Source: Bacteroidota bacterium
Lineage (GTDB): Bacteria > Bacteroidota > Bacteroidia > Chitinophagales > LD1
DNA: 39,206 nt
Reading direction: 5' to 3'
NCBI GenBank assembly: GCA_018267365.1
Contig: JAFDYQ010000042.1
Coordinates: forward strand, 1 to 39,206
In this document: positions 38,962-39,206 of the stretch, piece after piece
Position numbering within the stretch: position 1 is the first letter of the stretch
Layout of the letters: every line of letters starts with the position of its first letter
Made by a program: the position numbers and the translations under genes
Notes under the pieces: generated by a model
What the model was told of the DNA's origin: nothing
Seen by the model: the letters and a program-made list of their open reading frames with translations, nothing else
Database searches by the model: none

Positions 38962-39051
38962 GTTTTTGTTTTTGAACCGGAGAGGACGTTTAGGCGAGTG
39001 TTTTTACCCTCCAAACCCTGCCTACCGTCAGGCAGGCTCCCTGAAGGGAGG
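38962..39051. repeat. Right-edge repeat, copy 1
   Basis: A 90-base element starting GTTTTTGTTTTTGAACCGGA. It contains the hairpin CCTGCCT/AGGCAGG (39017-39023 and 39030-39036), then CTCCCT-GA-AGGGAG. A second copy begins 56 bases later. No coding frame is convincing. Confidence 0.8.
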
Positions 39052-39107
39052 CTTTAATACAGAATACGTTTTGGTCGCATAAAAAACATAGAGAAATAGA
39101 AATACAG

Positions 39108-39206
39108 GTTTTTTGTTTTTGAACCGGAGGGGGTACCTTTTTAGGTGAGTTTTTTTTACCCTCCAAACCCTGCCTACCGTCAGGCAGGCTCCCTAAAATA
39201 GGGAGG
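39108..39206. repeat. Right-edge repeat, copy 2, possibly cut by the window end
   Basis: Matches copy 1 with an expanded T-run and a few changes between the TGAACCGGAG start and the ACCCTCCAAACCC block. It has the same hairpin at 39169-39175/39182-39188. The final GGGAGG arm runs to the last base of the window. Confidence 0.8.

Noticed and set aside
38874..39014. Upstream extension of the aldo/keto reductase
   Set aside because: It reads through the -7 box and into the edge repeat; family members start at the MSTPAI-like Met.
38962..39206. CRISPR or rRNA-like repeat at the right edge
   Set aside because: Only two copies are seen, they are too long and variable, and there are no spacers or cas genes.

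Overview
The window looks like chromosomal DNA of a Bacteroidota bacterium, probably a gliding-type or Chitinophaga-like lineage with moderately high GC. Five intact genes end in a type IX secretion (T9SS) type A sorting domain: a PNP motif followed by about 70 residues and a basic tail. TAnnTTTG boxes, the Bacteroidota -7 element, sit 13-26 bases before several starts, and obvious Shine-Dalgarno sequences are absent. No tRNA, rRNA, CRISPR array, transposase or phage gene was recognised. Genus-level identity cannot be read from this sequence.

Layout. 1-1975: a minus-strand arsenic operon arsR-arsM-arsC, with matching 16-bp palindromes before arsR and arsM. It runs straight into an orphan T9SS tail. 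2091-8992: three T9SS cargo proteins (a large secreted protein of unknown function, a tryptophan-rich repeat protein and a C10-family cysteine protease with PKD domains) and a lipoprotein. 9084-12589: a LysR regulator with a YeiH-type transporter, a TlpA-like thioredoxin and a small membrane protein. 12691-20089: a translationally coupled FIST sensor and histidine kinase, an AlkB-like dioxygenase, two tiny paralogous proteins, a coiled-coil lipoprotein, overlapping GNAT paralogs and a three-PAS histidine kinase. 20267-25522: a 1751-residue T9SS adhesin with an Ig-like repeat array. 26009-32635: housekeeping and accessory genes (VOC protein, CHAD protein, YdeI-like protein, alpha/beta hydrolase, membrane M28 peptidase, hypotheticals). 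32869-36077: an O-antigen-ligase-like membrane protein overlapping a T9SS cargo gene by 4 bp. 36367-38873: a DUF1801/alpha-CTD-like fusion, GAPDH and an aldo/keto reductase. The right edge holds two copies of a hairpin-bearing 90-99 bp repeat.

How the genes fit together. ArsC would reduce arsenate and ArsM methylate the arsenite, under ArsR control; no efflux pump is visible. The T9SS cargo genes point to a cell that coats itself with, or releases, large repeat proteins. The ligase/cargo overlap at 34878 suggests a link between surface glycan and one such cargo. The FIST-kinase pair and the PAS kinase are sensory systems whose response regulators are not in the window.

Intergenic DNA is rich in small structures: hairpins abutting start codons, degenerate 7-base-period repeats, long perfect palindromes and direct repeats. 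These are the least explained part of the window.
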